DNA of 45,509 nt, from assembly GCA_031278215.1 (NCBI GenBank), contig JAITKV010000044.1:1-45509 (forward strand). Direction: 5' to 3'. This stretch comes from Spirochaetaceae bacterium (GTDB lineage: Bacteria > Spirochaetota > Spirochaetia > Treponematales > Breznakiellaceae). Within the stretch, counting starts at the first letter, position 1. Every line of letters begins with the position of its first letter. The notes under the pieces are model-generated. The model searched no databases. It was given only the letters and a program-made list of their open reading frames with translations, and was not told the DNA's origin. Positions 8,464 to 16,581 of the stretch are shown here, piece by piece. Made by a program: the position numbers and the translations under genes.

Positions 8464-11127
8464 CTACTTTTTCCCGTTGTTGATCACCGCCTGGGCGCCG
8501 GCAAGCCGGGCCAGGGGCACCCGGAACGGCGAGCAGGACACATAACTTAGGCCGGAGCGGTAACAAAAGTCTATGGTCAGCGGATCCCCGCCGTGCTCGC
8601 CGCAGATGCCGACTTTAAGGTCCTTGTTTATCTTCCGCCCTTCGGTGGTGGCGTGGCGGATTAGAAAACCTACCCCTTCTTCGTCGATGGATTTAAAGGG
8701 ATCCACGTCCAGGACGTTCTTTTCCAGATACACGGGAAGGAAAGAGGCCACGTCGTCCCGGCTGAACGCAAAGGTCATCTGGGTAAGGTCGTTGGTGCCG
8801 AAGCTAAAGAAGTCCGCGTACTTTGCCACATGGCCCGCCCGTATCGCGGCCCTGGGAACCTCGATCATCGTGCCGATTTTTACGTCAAGCTTAACCCCGG
8901 CCTTGTGGAAAACCTGCTTTAAAATCGCCTCCGCATTGGGCCGCAGGAGTTTGAGTTCCCGGGCCGTTACCACGATGGGGATCATGATTTCGGGCCGCAC
9001 GGGGATATTCCGTTTAACGCAGTCCGCCGCGGCCAGGGCTATGGCCTCGACCTGCATGTCGTAAATTTCCGGGTACGTAACGGCAAGCCGGCAGCCCCGG
9101 TGGCCGAGCATGGGGTTGGCTTCGTGAAGCTTGTCGAGCTTGGGCTGGAGCGCCGAAGGCTTTACCTTAAGGTACGCGGCAAGCTCGGCGGTTTCTTCTT
9201 TGGTATGGGGAACAAATTCATGGAGGGGCGGATCCAGCAGCCGTATCGTTACCGGGCGGCCTTCCATGGCCTTGAAGATCCCAAAAAAGTCCCTTTTCTG
9301 GAGGGGGAGGATCTTTTTTAGCGCTATCTTCCGTTCTGCAACGGTGTCGGCGACGATCATCGCCCTAAAGTGAATAAGTTTTTCCCTGTCAAAGAACATG
9401 TGTTCGGTCCGGCAAAGCCCTACCCCCTGGGCGCCGAATTCAAAGGCCCGCTTCGCGTCCTCGGGCTGGTCGGCGTTGGTCCGCACGTCAAAGCCCTTAA
9501 GGCCGCCCCGGACCGAAGCGGCCCGGATCTCGTCGCACCAGGAGAGGAAGGCGCTCATGTCCTGGGAAATTTTCGGAACCACCAGGGGCAGCCGGCCTTC
9601 GTATACGTCGCCGGAAGAGCCGTCGATGGAAAGCCAGTCCCCTTCCTTAAAGGTTTTTACCCCCACCACTACTTTTTTACCCTGGACGGAAACGCCCTTG
9701 GCGCCGGCGACGCAGGGGGTTCCCATGCCCCGGGCCACCACCGCCGCGTGGCTTGTCATGCCGCCGGTGGAAGTAAGAATTCCCTGGGACGCCACCATGC
9801 CGCCGATGTCTTCGGGGCTGGTGTCCTTGCGCACCAGAAGCACCTTTTCGCCCCGGCCGTGCCATTCTTCCGCCTCCTGGGCAGAAAACACGATACGGCC
9901 CGCGGCGGCGCCGGGGGACGCGTTAAGGCCCCTGGTCAGGGACTTTGCCCCCCGCAGGGCCCTGGGGTCGATCATCGGGTGAAGCAGCTGATCCAGATGG
10001 CCGGGGCTTACCCGCAGGATCGCCTCTTCCTTGGTGATAAGTTTTTCGGCCACCATGTCCACGGCGCACTTTACCGCGGCCGCGCCCGCCCGTTTACCGT
10101 TCCGGGTCTGAAGCAGAAAGAGTTCCCCCTGCTGGACGGTAAACTCCATGTCCTGCATGTCTTTAAAATGCTGTTCCAGTTTGTCTTTGATCCCCACAAG
10201 CCGGTCGTAGACTTTTTTATTCCGCTTTGCCAGGGTGGCGATTTTTTCCGGCGTCCTGATCCCCGCCACAACATCTTCGCCCTGGGCGTTCATCAGGTAT
10301 TCGCCGTAAAATTCGTTCTTCCCCGTGGATGGATCCCGGCTAAAGCAGACCCCGGTGCCCGAATCGTTCCCGAAGTTGCCAAAGACCATGGACTGGATGT
10401 TAACCGCGGTTCCCTTAAGGCCCCGGATCTCGTTAAGCTGCCGGTATTTGATCGCCCGCTCGTTCATCCAGGAACCGAAGACGGCGTTCATGGCCCCCCA
10501 GAGCTGATCCAGGGGTTTTTGGGGGAAATCTTTTTTGCTGTATGTCCGGACGATTTTTTTGTATTCCGCCACAAGCTTTTCAAGATCCCCTTCGTCAAGG
10601 TCCGTGTCGAGGTCTATCTTTTTTGCCTTTTTAAGGCCGCTTAACGCCGCCTCGAAGGCGTCGTGGGGAACCTCCATCACCACGTCCCCGTACATCTGGA
10701 TAAAGCGGCGGTACGCGTCCCAGGCAAAGCGGGGGTTCCCGGTTTTGTTTGCCAGGCCCTGCACGGATCTGTCGTTCATTCCCAGGTTAAGGATCGTATC
10801 CATCATGCCGGGCATGGAAACCGGCGCCCCGGAACGGACCGATACCAGAAGCGGGTCTTCCGGATCCCCCAGTTTTTTGCCCATCACCTTTTCAAGCCGT
10901 TCCAAGACGGAAAGAACCTCCGCGTCAAGCCCGGCCGGATATTTTTTGTTATTTTCATAAAACGCGGCGCAGACTTCGGTAGAAACGGTAAAGCCCGGCG
11001 GAACGGGAATTCCCAGATTTGTCATTTCCGCCAGGTTGGCGCCCTTGCCGCCAAGAATATCTTTCATTTTGGCGTCGCCTTCGGCTTTTCCTTCGCCGAA
11101 GAAATATACGAATTTCGTTTTGGACAT
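8464..11127 (-). CDS. ppdK: Pyruvate, phosphate dikinase
   Basis: An 887-residue protein, full length for PPDK. The enzyme interconverts ATP + pyruvate + Pi and AMP + PEP + PPi. Visible landmarks are the N-terminal nucleotide-binding domain (GGKGANLAEMTNLGIPVPPG), the central swivelling domain with the phosphohistidine motif GGMTSHAAVVARGMGTPCVAG-like segment (catalytic His in TSHAA), and the C-terminal PEP/pyruvate TIM barrel ending with CGEHGGDP (catalytic Cys). GGAGG at 11138-11134 fixes the start. It appears monocistronic, and probably works in PPi-linked glycolysis as in many anaerobes. Confidence 0.95.
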   Translation of the reverse strand: MSKTKFVYFFGEGKAEGDAKMKDILGGKGANLAEMTNLGIPVPPGFTVSTEVCAAFYENNKKYPAGLDAEVLSVLERLEKVMGKKLGDPEDPLLVSVRSGAPVSMPGMMDTILNLGMNDRSVQGLANKTGNPRFAWDAYRRFIQMYGDVVMEVPHDAFEAALSGLKKAKKIDLDTDLDEGDLEKLVAEYKKIVRTYSKKDFPQKPLDQLWGAMNAVFGSWMNERAIKYRQLNEIRGLKGTAVNIQSMVFGNFGNDSGTGVCFSRDPSTGKNEFYGEYLMNAQGEDVVAGIRTPEKIATLAKRNKKVYDRLVGIKDKLEQHFKDMQDMEFTVQQGELFLLQTRNGKRAGAAAVKCAVDMVAEKLITKEEAILRVSPGHLDQLLHPMIDPRALRGAKSLTRGLNASPGAAAGRIVFSAQEAEEWHGRGEKVLLVRKDTSPEDIGGMVASQGILTSTGGMTSHAAVVARGMGTPCVAGAKGVSVQGKKVVVGVKTFKEGDWLSIDGSSGDVYEGRLPLVVPKISQDMSAFLSWCDEIRAASVRGGLKGFDVRTNADQPEDAKRAFEFGAQGVGLCRTEHMFFDREKLIHFRAMIVADTVAERKIALKKILPLQKRDFFGIFKAMEGRPVTIRLLDPPLHEFVPHTKEETAELAAYLKVKPSALQPKLDKLHEANPMLGHRGCRLAVTYPEIYDMQVEAIALAAADCVKRNIPVRPEIMIPIVVTARELKLLRPNAEAILKQVFHKAGVKLDVKIGTMIEVPRAAIRAGHVAKYADFFSFGTNDLTQMTFAFSRDDVASFLPVYLEKNVLDVDPFKSIDEEGVGFLIRHATTEGRKINKDLKVGICGEHGGDPLTIDFCYRSGLSYVSCSPFRVPLARLAGAQAVINNGKK

Positions 11128-11144
11128 AAATATCCTCCAAAACC

Positions 11145-11150
11145 AGTATA
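11145..11150 (-). promoter_or_regulatory. -10 box of ppdK
   Basis: TATACT on the minus strand, 17 bases upstream of the ATG, with GGAGG lying between. No convincing -35 box is seen at 16-18 bp. Confidence 0.5.
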
Positions 11151-11282
11151 GCCTTTTTACCGGAAAAAAGAAAGAGTAAATGATGATAGCGTCTTTCGTG
11201 ATGATCCTTCAGGCCGGGCGGCGGAACACAAACGTCCAAATCCATATCCAGAAAACGGCGCCCCTGCCTACGCCGCTTAAAA

Positions 11283-11332
11283 GGTGACTAACGCCATGCG
11301 CCGTGCCTGCACAGCGCCGGTCATCTTTTTTT
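11283..11332. terminator. Stem-loop with T-run between ppdK and the catalase operon
   Basis: GGTGAC (11283-11288) pairs with GTCATC (11320-11325) and an inner GTGC-CT-GCAC hairpin (11303-11312) caps it. On the plus strand seven T follow (11326-11332); on the minus strand CCTTTT follows. Only the minus direction (end of the catalase operon) has an upstream gene. The rest of the 251-bp gap shows only the ppdK promoter. Confidence 0.55.
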
Positions 11333-11378
11333 AGCCGGCAGGACGCCGTCCGGAATTTTTGGGGAATCCAGGGGTTTT

Positions 11379-11669
11379 TTAGGCCGGATTCCTGGACGGG
11401 TTCCGCGGGAACCAGCCCCGTTTTACCCGTTCTTCCTGATCAAAAAGTTCCTTGATGCTCCAAAAACAGGTGAACCCGGTGATTCCCAAAAGGGCAGAAA
11501 GATACGCATGGGAAACAATACAGGCCGCCGCAGTGAAGCCCAATCCCGTTATAAGGAAAAACGGCCATATCCGTTTGCCAAAATGGTATTCCCCTTTTAT
11601 CACCACCGGATGAAACAGCCCAATAATAACCAGGGCGGCGATTCCCGCGAATAATCCGTGAAAATACAT
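11379..11669 (-). CDS. DUF4491 family small membrane protein
   Basis: A 96-residue protein with about three membrane helices, starting MYFHGLFAGIAALVIIGLFH and ending in the soluble tail SIKELFDQEERVKRGWFPRN. I recognise this pattern (PVVIKGEYHFGKR, IKELFEQE, KGWFPxNP) as the DUF4491 family, whose function is unknown. AGGAGG precedes the start. It follows the catalase gene by 10 bases and is presumably co-transcribed from the PerR-controlled promoter, which suggests a role linked to peroxide stress; this link is inference. Confidence 0.8.
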   Translation of the reverse strand: MYFHGLFAGIAALVIIGLFHPVVIKGEYHFGKRIWPFFLITGLGFTAAACIVSHAYLSALLGITGFTCFWSIKELFDQEERVKRGWFPRNPSRNPA

Positions 11670-11679
11670 AAGGGCCTCC

Positions 11680-13182
11680 TTATTCCCTGGTCGCGGCTGT
11701 ACGTTCCGCCTGCGACATTTGTGAAAGTTTTACAACCCGGTCGAAATCGAGGTGTAAGCGGCCCGCCATTTCTCTGCCCCAGGAAATATCCGCCAGGGCA
11801 AAAAGGGCGGTTTGCCGGTACTGCAAATGCTGCCGGGCGCCGCCGAGGCTGGCGCATAGATTGTCGCAGAGGCGGGACCGGGCGGCCTCATCCATGACCT
11901 TGCCGTAAAGCAGTCCCGGCTGTTCAAAATCAAGGGCCTCCAGTTCCTGTTCATGCCGGGCAAGAACGCCCGTGAGGCCTATGCGGGGCGGGGCTGCCCG
12001 GTCGCCGGCGGGAACCGGCCCCCCCGCGGTATTGGGGTAATACACCGGCCCCCCGCCGCCGTTGCCGTTGATGTTCATGGCGCCGTCCCGCTGGTAATGC
12101 GCCGCTTGAGACCTGGGAGCGTTGATGGGGATGTGGGTAAAATTGGTCCCCAGCCGGTGGCGCTGGGTATCGGTATAGGCAAAGAGCCTTCCCTGGAGAA
12201 GCTTGTCCGGCGACGGGGCAATGCCGGGAATGGTGTTACTGGGGGCAAAAGCCGCCTGTTCCACTTCGGCAAAATAATTCTCCGGGTTTTTGGTAAGCGT
12301 CATTTTCCCGACGGGAATAAGCGGAAAATCTTTGTGGTACCACACCTTGGTTACATCAAAGGGATTAAACGCAAACTGTTCGGCCTGTTCCGGCGTCATA
12401 ATCTGAACCTTAAGGGTCCAGCTTGGGAATTCTTTCCGGGAAATGGCTTCATGTAAATCCCGGGTCGCGTGATCCGGATCCGTACCGCGCAGGGCCTCCG
12501 CTTCGGGCCCGGTAAGGTTTTTAACCGGCTGGCCGCATACCCAGTGGTATTTTACCCAGACGTACTCTTTTTTCTCGTTGTACCACATATAGGTATGGCT
12601 GCCGAAACCGTGCATGTTCCGGTATGAAGCGGGAGTTCCCCGGTCGGAAAAAAGGACAGCCACCTGATGAAGGGATTCGGGGGTAAGGGACCAAAAATCC
12701 CACATGGCGTTCGGATCCTTTAAATTGGTTTGGGGGTTGCGTTTTTGGGTATGGATAAAATCAGGAAATTTGACGGCGTCCCGGATAAAAAATATGGGCG
12801 TGTTATTACCCACAAGATCGTAGTTCCCCTCTCCGGTGTAAAACTTAACGGCAAAGCCCCGGGGGTCCCGCTCCGAGTCGGCGGAGCCCCGTTCACCTCC
12901 TACGGTGGAGAACCGGACAAACACATCGGTTTTTTTTCCCGCCTGCGAAAGAAATTCTGCGCAGGTGTATTCCGTCATGGGGCGGGTTACCTCAAAGACG
13001 CCGTGTGCTCCGGCTCCTTTGGCGTGAACTACCCGTTCGGGTATCCGTTCCCGGTCAAAGTGGGCCAGTTTTTCGATAAGGTGGACGTCCGATAAAAGGG
13101 TATACCCCTGCGGACCGGTAGACTGGGACGCCTGGTCGTTGTCAACCGGCTGTCCATGGGCGGTGGTGAGTTTTGGTTCCAT
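11680..13182 (-). CDS. katA: Monofunctional heme catalase
   Basis: A 500-residue small-subunit catalase that converts H2O2 to water and oxygen. The distal His region is FDRERIPERVVHAKGAGAHG and the proximal heme-Tyr motif is RLFAYTDTQRHRLG, both intact. The reading frame stays open another 108 codons upstream, but that part overlaps perR and has no family similarity; the start at 13182 has AAGGAG six bases upstream and the family N-terminus MEPKLTTAHGQPVDNDQ. It is downstream of perR with palindromic operators between, so it is very likely induced by peroxide. Catalase is absent from many treponemes, and its presence suggests a host niche with oxygen exposure. Confidence 0.95.
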   Translation of the reverse strand: MEPKLTTAHGQPVDNDQASQSTGPQGYTLLSDVHLIEKLAHFDRERIPERVVHAKGAGAHGVFEVTRPMTEYTCAEFLSQAGKKTDVFVRFSTVGGERGSADSERDPRGFAVKFYTGEGNYDLVGNNTPIFFIRDAVKFPDFIHTQKRNPQTNLKDPNAMWDFWSLTPESLHQVAVLFSDRGTPASYRNMHGFGSHTYMWYNEKKEYVWVKYHWVCGQPVKNLTGPEAEALRGTDPDHATRDLHEAISRKEFPSWTLKVQIMTPEQAEQFAFNPFDVTKVWYHKDFPLIPVGKMTLTKNPENYFAEVEQAAFAPSNTIPGIAPSPDKLLQGRLFAYTDTQRHRLGTNFTHIPINAPRSQAAHYQRDGAMNINGNGGGGPVYYPNTAGGPVPAGDRAAPPRIGLTGVLARHEQELEALDFEQPGLLYGKVMDEAARSRLCDNLCASLGGARQHLQYRQTALFALADISWGREMAGRLHLDFDRVVKLSQMSQAERTAATRE

Positions 13183-13191
13183 AATAAACTC

Positions 13192-13230
13192 CTTATTAAT
13201 AATAAGAACGATTATTAATAATCGTTCCAA
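13192..13230 (-). promoter_or_regulatory. PerR-type operators and probable catalase promoter
   Basis: Two adjacent palindromes: CTTATTA-A-TAATAAG at 13192-13206, with the 7-1-7 layout of a PerR box (B. subtilis TTATAATnATTATAA), and a perfect 22-bp palindrome at 13206-13227. The first overlaps the catalase Shine-Dalgarno. A minus-strand pair TTGGAA (13230-13225) and TCTTAT (13207-13202), 17 bp apart, would place the second palindrome between -35 and -10, a repressing position. Confidence 0.7.
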
Positions 13231-13282
13231 AAAAAGAATTGCCGATGACAACTCTTTTTTTTCGCTGTCAGGCAGATCGCCG

Positions 13283-13717
13283 CTATGACCCTTTTGGGGG
13301 ACCCTTCTGGGACCCCTTTTTGGGCGGTTTCTCCTGCATACAGGCGGCACAGATCCCCTCGAAGGTAATGGAATGGCGTTCAATCCGGTATCCGCTTTTT
13401 TTAGCGGCTTCCCGGTCAAACCCGGAATTGTAGGGCAGCGGCATATCGTACACCCTGCCGCAGATTTTGCAGTGGAGATGATGATGAAGATCCCGCCGCC
13501 GGTCATACCGGACCAGTTCGGGATCGCTTTTAACCTGCACGATTTCCCCTTCTTCCTCCAGAATCATAAGATTACGGTACACGGTTCCCAGACTAATCCG
13601 TTCTGTTTTTGCAATCTGGTCAAAAATTTCCCGGGCCGCCGGATGATTCCCGCAGCAAACCGCCTCGAAAACCAATTCCCGCTGGCGGGTATTACGCCTG
13701 TTTAAATTCTCCGCCAA
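13283..13717 (-). CDS. perR: Peroxide-sensing Fur-family repressor PerR
   Basis: A 144-residue Fur-family protein with an N-terminal winged helix (ISLGTVYRNLMILEEEG) and C-terminal metal domain. All five regulatory ligands of B. subtilis PerR align: H25 (H37), D72 (D85), H78 and H80 (H91, H93) and D91 (D104, the Asp that separates PerR from Fur). Both CxxC pairs of the structural zinc site are present (C83/C86 and C123/C126). The only in-frame start after an upstream stop is TTG at 13717. The C-terminal tail is rich in Lys, Gly and Pro. It precedes the catalase gene by 100 bp and most likely represses it and itself through Fe/Mn-dependent His oxidation. Confidence 0.9.
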   Translation of the reverse strand: MAENLNRRNTRQRELVFEAVCCGNHPAAREIFDQIAKTERISLGTVYRNLMILEEEGEIVQVKSDPELVRYDRRRDLHHHLHCKICGRVYDMPLPYNSGFDREAAKKSGYRIERHSITFEGICAACMQEKPPKKGSQKGPPKGS

Positions 13718-13751
13718 AATAATACTGCCTTATTAAGATCCATTCCTAATT

Positions 13752-13780
13752 AGTTTACAGCCCTGGCAAAGAATTGTCAA
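13752..13780 (-). promoter_or_regulatory. perR promoter
   Basis: On the minus strand TTGACA (13780-13775) and TAAACT (13757-13752) are exactly 17 bp apart, about 35 bases before the TTG start of perR. Confidence 0.75.
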
Positions 13781-13789
13781 GCGTTTTAT

Positions 13790-13830
13790 GGGAACCCCTG
13801 GAAACCCCGGTTGGGCTTTTAGAGGTTCCC
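13790..13830. repeat. Long imperfect inverted repeat between perR and the helicase gene
   Basis: GGGAACCCCT at 13790 pairs with AGAGGTTCCC ending at 13830 (one mismatch in 10 bp). It lies upstream of both divergent genes, so it is not a terminator for either. Function unknown. Confidence 0.4.
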
Positions 13831-13894
13831 GTATGTGTCTTTTGTTGTTGCTCCGTGATACGTTTACCCCCGAGAGGAGAACGATTCACCGTTA

Positions 13895-13945
13895 TTGACA
13901 GTATATTTTAAGGCCGTATCCCTTAGCGCTTATTTCGGTTATACT
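13895..13945 (+). promoter_or_regulatory. Promoter region of the DEAH helicase gene
   Basis: Two overlapping possibilities: TTGACA (13895-13900) with TATCCC (13917-13922) at 16 bp, and a TATACT -10 box (13940-13945) without a clear -35. TATACT ends 8 bases before the in-frame ATG at 13954. Confidence 0.45.
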
Positions 13946-13947
13946 GT

Positions 13948-16581
13948 ATGTCCATGAATTACTTTGATCTGCCGGTCTACCAGCATAAAGACCGCATTCT
14001 TACCGCGCTGGAAAACAATCAGGTGGTGGTGGTAGAAAGCCCCACCGGATCGGGAAAAACCACCCAGCTTCCGGTGATCCTCCACGGCTCCGGTTATGGG
14101 GAAAAAGGAATCATCGGGGTTACCCAGCCCCGGCGCATTGCGGCCCTTTCCGTAAGCGGCTTTATCGCCCGGCAGCTGGGTTTTACAAATCCCGGCGAAC
14201 CCGGCTGCCCCGTGGGTTACAAGATGCGCTTTGAAGACAGAACCGGCCCGGATACCAGGATTAAAATTATGACCGACGGCATCCTTCTTCAGGAAATGAA
14301 GCTGGATCCCTGGCTTTCCCGCTATGGGGTAATGATCATCGACGAAGCCCACGAGCGGAGCCTTAACATCGACTTTATCCTGGGGCTCCTTAACCGGGTT
14401 CTTAAAGAACGGAAGGAATTTAAGGTGATTGTTTCTTCCGCCACCATAAACGCCGAGGCCTTTTCCGAATACTTCGGGGAATGTCCGGTGGTTAAGATAG
14501 ACGCCCAGATTTTCCCGGTAACCCTGGTATACGACCCGCCCCTGGCGGGATCCACCGGTGAAACCGGCCGGGACCAGGGCGCCAGGGACCCCGGTTCGTT
14601 CCGGGACCGGAAAGAAAACAGGCGCGAAGGCGGAAACCTGGCCGCGGAGGCCCTGCTGGGAAAGATCCAAAGCATCGTGGAACGGTTTATCAGCGAAAAA
14701 CGATCCGGCGACATGCTAATCTTCCTTCCCGGAGAAAAGATGATCAAGGATTGTATGAACCGCCTGGCCTTTGCCCCCTGGGGAAAGTACCTTCACCTTC
14801 TTCCCCTGTACGGAAGACTTGGCAAAGAGGAACAGGAAAAGGTTTTTGAAGCCCCCCCCCGGGGAAAAACCAAGGTGGTTATTTCCACCAACATCGCCGA
14901 AACCTCCGTAACCATAGACGGGATCACCGCCGTGCTGGATTCGGGCCTTTCCAAGCTTAACTACTACAACCCCCGGACCTTTACATCCAGCCTGGTGGAA
15001 TCCCCGGTTTCCAAGGCTTCGGCAAACCAGCGCAAGGGCCGGGCGGGAAGAACCCGGGAAGGAACCTGCTACCGCCTCTATACCCGGCGGGACTTTGAAA
15101 ACCGCCCCCTTTTTACCACCGAAGAAATTTACCGGACGGACCTTTCCGAGGTGGTTCTTCGCATGGCGGATCTGGGCATTAAAGATTACGAAGGCTTTGA
15201 GTTTATCTCCCCCCCGGGGCGGGAGGGGATTATCGCCGCGATAGAAACCCTTAATCTTCTGGAAGCCCTGGAAGAGGACAGGACCCTTTCTTCCACTGGA
15301 AAGATGATGACCGAATTCCCCCTGCCCCCCCGGCAATCCCGGATTATCGTGGAGGCCATATTCCGGTATCCGCAGGTAATTAAAGAAACAATTATTGCCG
15401 CGGCCTTTCTTTCCACCCAAAGCCCCTACGTGCTTCCCCCGGGGGAGGAGCTTGACGCACGAAGGGCCCATCATGGGTTTCGGGATCCTCAAGGGGATTT
15501 TGTTTCGTACCTTAAACTGTACCGGGCGTATACCGGCGCGGCGGATAAACAAAATTTCTGCGGCCGGAATTACCTGGATGAACGGGCCATGGCGGAAATT
15601 ACCCACGTGGCGGCCCAGCTTGAAGAAATTGTGGCCGCCATGGAAATCCCCGTACTTTCGGGGGGGGGCATTGAAGACTACCTGTGCTGTGTGGGCCGGG
15701 GGCTTATCCAATTTGTCTGCGTCCGGGAAGGCCGGGAAATGTACCGGTCCCTGACCGCGGACCGGATTATGATACACCCCGGCTCGGTAATGTTTAAAGA
15801 AGATCCCCGGTATATTGTCGCAGGAGAAATTGTCCGGACCACCCGCATGTACGCCATGTCGGTAAGCCCCCTTTCCTTGAACACCCTCCAGCGCATCAGC
15901 CCCCTGGTGCTGGCGGAACTGGGAGGGGCCCCCGAAGGCCGGGGCCAGGAAGGGGGCCGGCCGCGTAAGGAAGGACGGGACTTTACAAGCAATATCAAGC
16001 TGGGAAACGAAATATTCCCCGTGGAAATACGAAAGGGAAAAAAACAGGTTACGCTGCCCTGGGAAAAACTTGTTTTACTTAAGGATTCGGGCAAAAAAGA
16101 AGACCGGGAAAGCGCTCTGTCCGCCATCGATCCCCGCCGGTACCGGGGCCTGCGGGGGCTTATCACCCTTAAGGGGGACCATACCATTCTGGCGGGAGAA
16201 AAACTTTCACTCATATTGACGGTCCTTCCCAGCCTTGACCTGGAAAACGCCCTGACCCAGGACTGGCCCCGGAAGAAAAACTTTAGCTCCGCGGCCCCCG
16301 AAAGCCTTAACGCCCTGGTGGAAAAATTTTCCTTGATCCTTAAACCGGCGCTGTGGAAAAAGGATAAAAAGGCCGAATCAAAGGAACTGGGATTTCTTTC
16401 CCTGTTTACGGATTCCCGGGGAAACTACTGGTTCCGCTGTTCCCGGGGTTTCCACACCGCGCTTAACGAAAGCATCGCCAGCCTTGAAGCGCTGATCGAC
16501 GAACTGGGAGAGAACGTGGACAGGGACCTGAAACACGAGCTTAACCGGGCGTACCGGCGGCTGTCGGATTATCTGGGATAA
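13948..16581 (+). CDS. DEAH-box ATP-dependent RNA helicase, HrpA/HrpB-like
   Basis: An 877-residue superfamily 2 helicase. Motifs in order: I PTGSGKTTQ, Ia TQPRRIAA, II DEAHERS, III SSATINAEAF, IV region LIFLPG, V STNIAETSVTIDG and VI QRKGRAGR. The C-terminal half (from about 430) is a helicase-associated region plus a family-specific tail. It is nearer to HrpB in size (about 810 aa) than to HrpA (about 1300 aa); motif context GYKMRFED suits either, so I leave the symbol empty. Such helicases act in mRNA processing or ribosome metabolism. ATG codons at 13948 and 13954 are both possible; no Shine-Dalgarno is seen. Its last 41 bp overlap the convergent lipoprotein gene. Confidence 0.85.
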   Translation: MSMNYFDLPVYQHKDRILTALENNQVVVVESPTGSGKTTQLPVILHGSGYGEKGIIGVTQPRRIAALSVSGFIARQLGFTNPGEPGCPVGYKMRFEDRTGPDTRIKIMTDGILLQEMKLDPWLSRYGVMIIDEAHERSLNIDFILGLLNRVLKERKEFKVIVSSATINAEAFSEYFGECPVVKIDAQIFPVTLVYDPPLAGSTGETGRDQGARDPGSFRDRKENRREGGNLAAEALLGKIQSIVERFISEKRSGDMLIFLPGEKMIKDCMNRLAFAPWGKYLHLLPLYGRLGKEEQEKVFEAPPRGKTKVVISTNIAETSVTIDGITAVLDSGLSKLNYYNPRTFTSSLVESPVSKASANQRKGRAGRTREGTCYRLYTRRDFENRPLFTTEEIYRTDLSEVVLRMADLGIKDYEGFEFISPPGREGIIAAIETLNLLEALEEDRTLSSTGKMMTEFPLPPRQSRIIVEAIFRYPQVIKETIIAAAFLSTQSPYVLPPGEELDARRAHHGFRDPQGDFVSYLKLYRAYTGAADKQNFCGRNYLDERAMAEITHVAAQLEEIVAAMEIPVLSGGGIEDYLCCVGRGLIQFVCVREGREMYRSLTADRIMIHPGSVMFKEDPRYIVAGEIVRTTRMYAMSVSPLSLNTLQRISPLVLAELGGAPEGRGQEGGRPRKEGRDFTSNIKLGNEIFPVEIRKGKKQVTLPWEKLVLLKDSGKKEDRESALSAIDPRRYRGLRGLITLKGDHTILAGEKLSLILTVLPSLDLENALTQDWPRKKNFSSAAPESLNALVEKFSLILKPALWKKDKKAESKELGFLSLFTDSRGNYWFRCSRGFHTALNESIASLEALIDELGENVDRDLKHELNRAYRRLSDYLG

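Noticed and set aside
9370-10644. 424-codon plus-strand ORF opposite ppdK
   Set aside because: It mirrors the conserved ppdK reading frame, has no family motifs, and such long antisense frames are expected in this GC-rich sequence. The same holds for 3478-4644 (+), 14716-15777 (-), 23243-24259 (-) and 38905-39879 (+).
13183-13506. 108-codon N-terminal extension of the catalase frame
   Set aside because: It overlaps perR and the operators, is not catalase-like, and a good ribosome site precedes ATG 13182.
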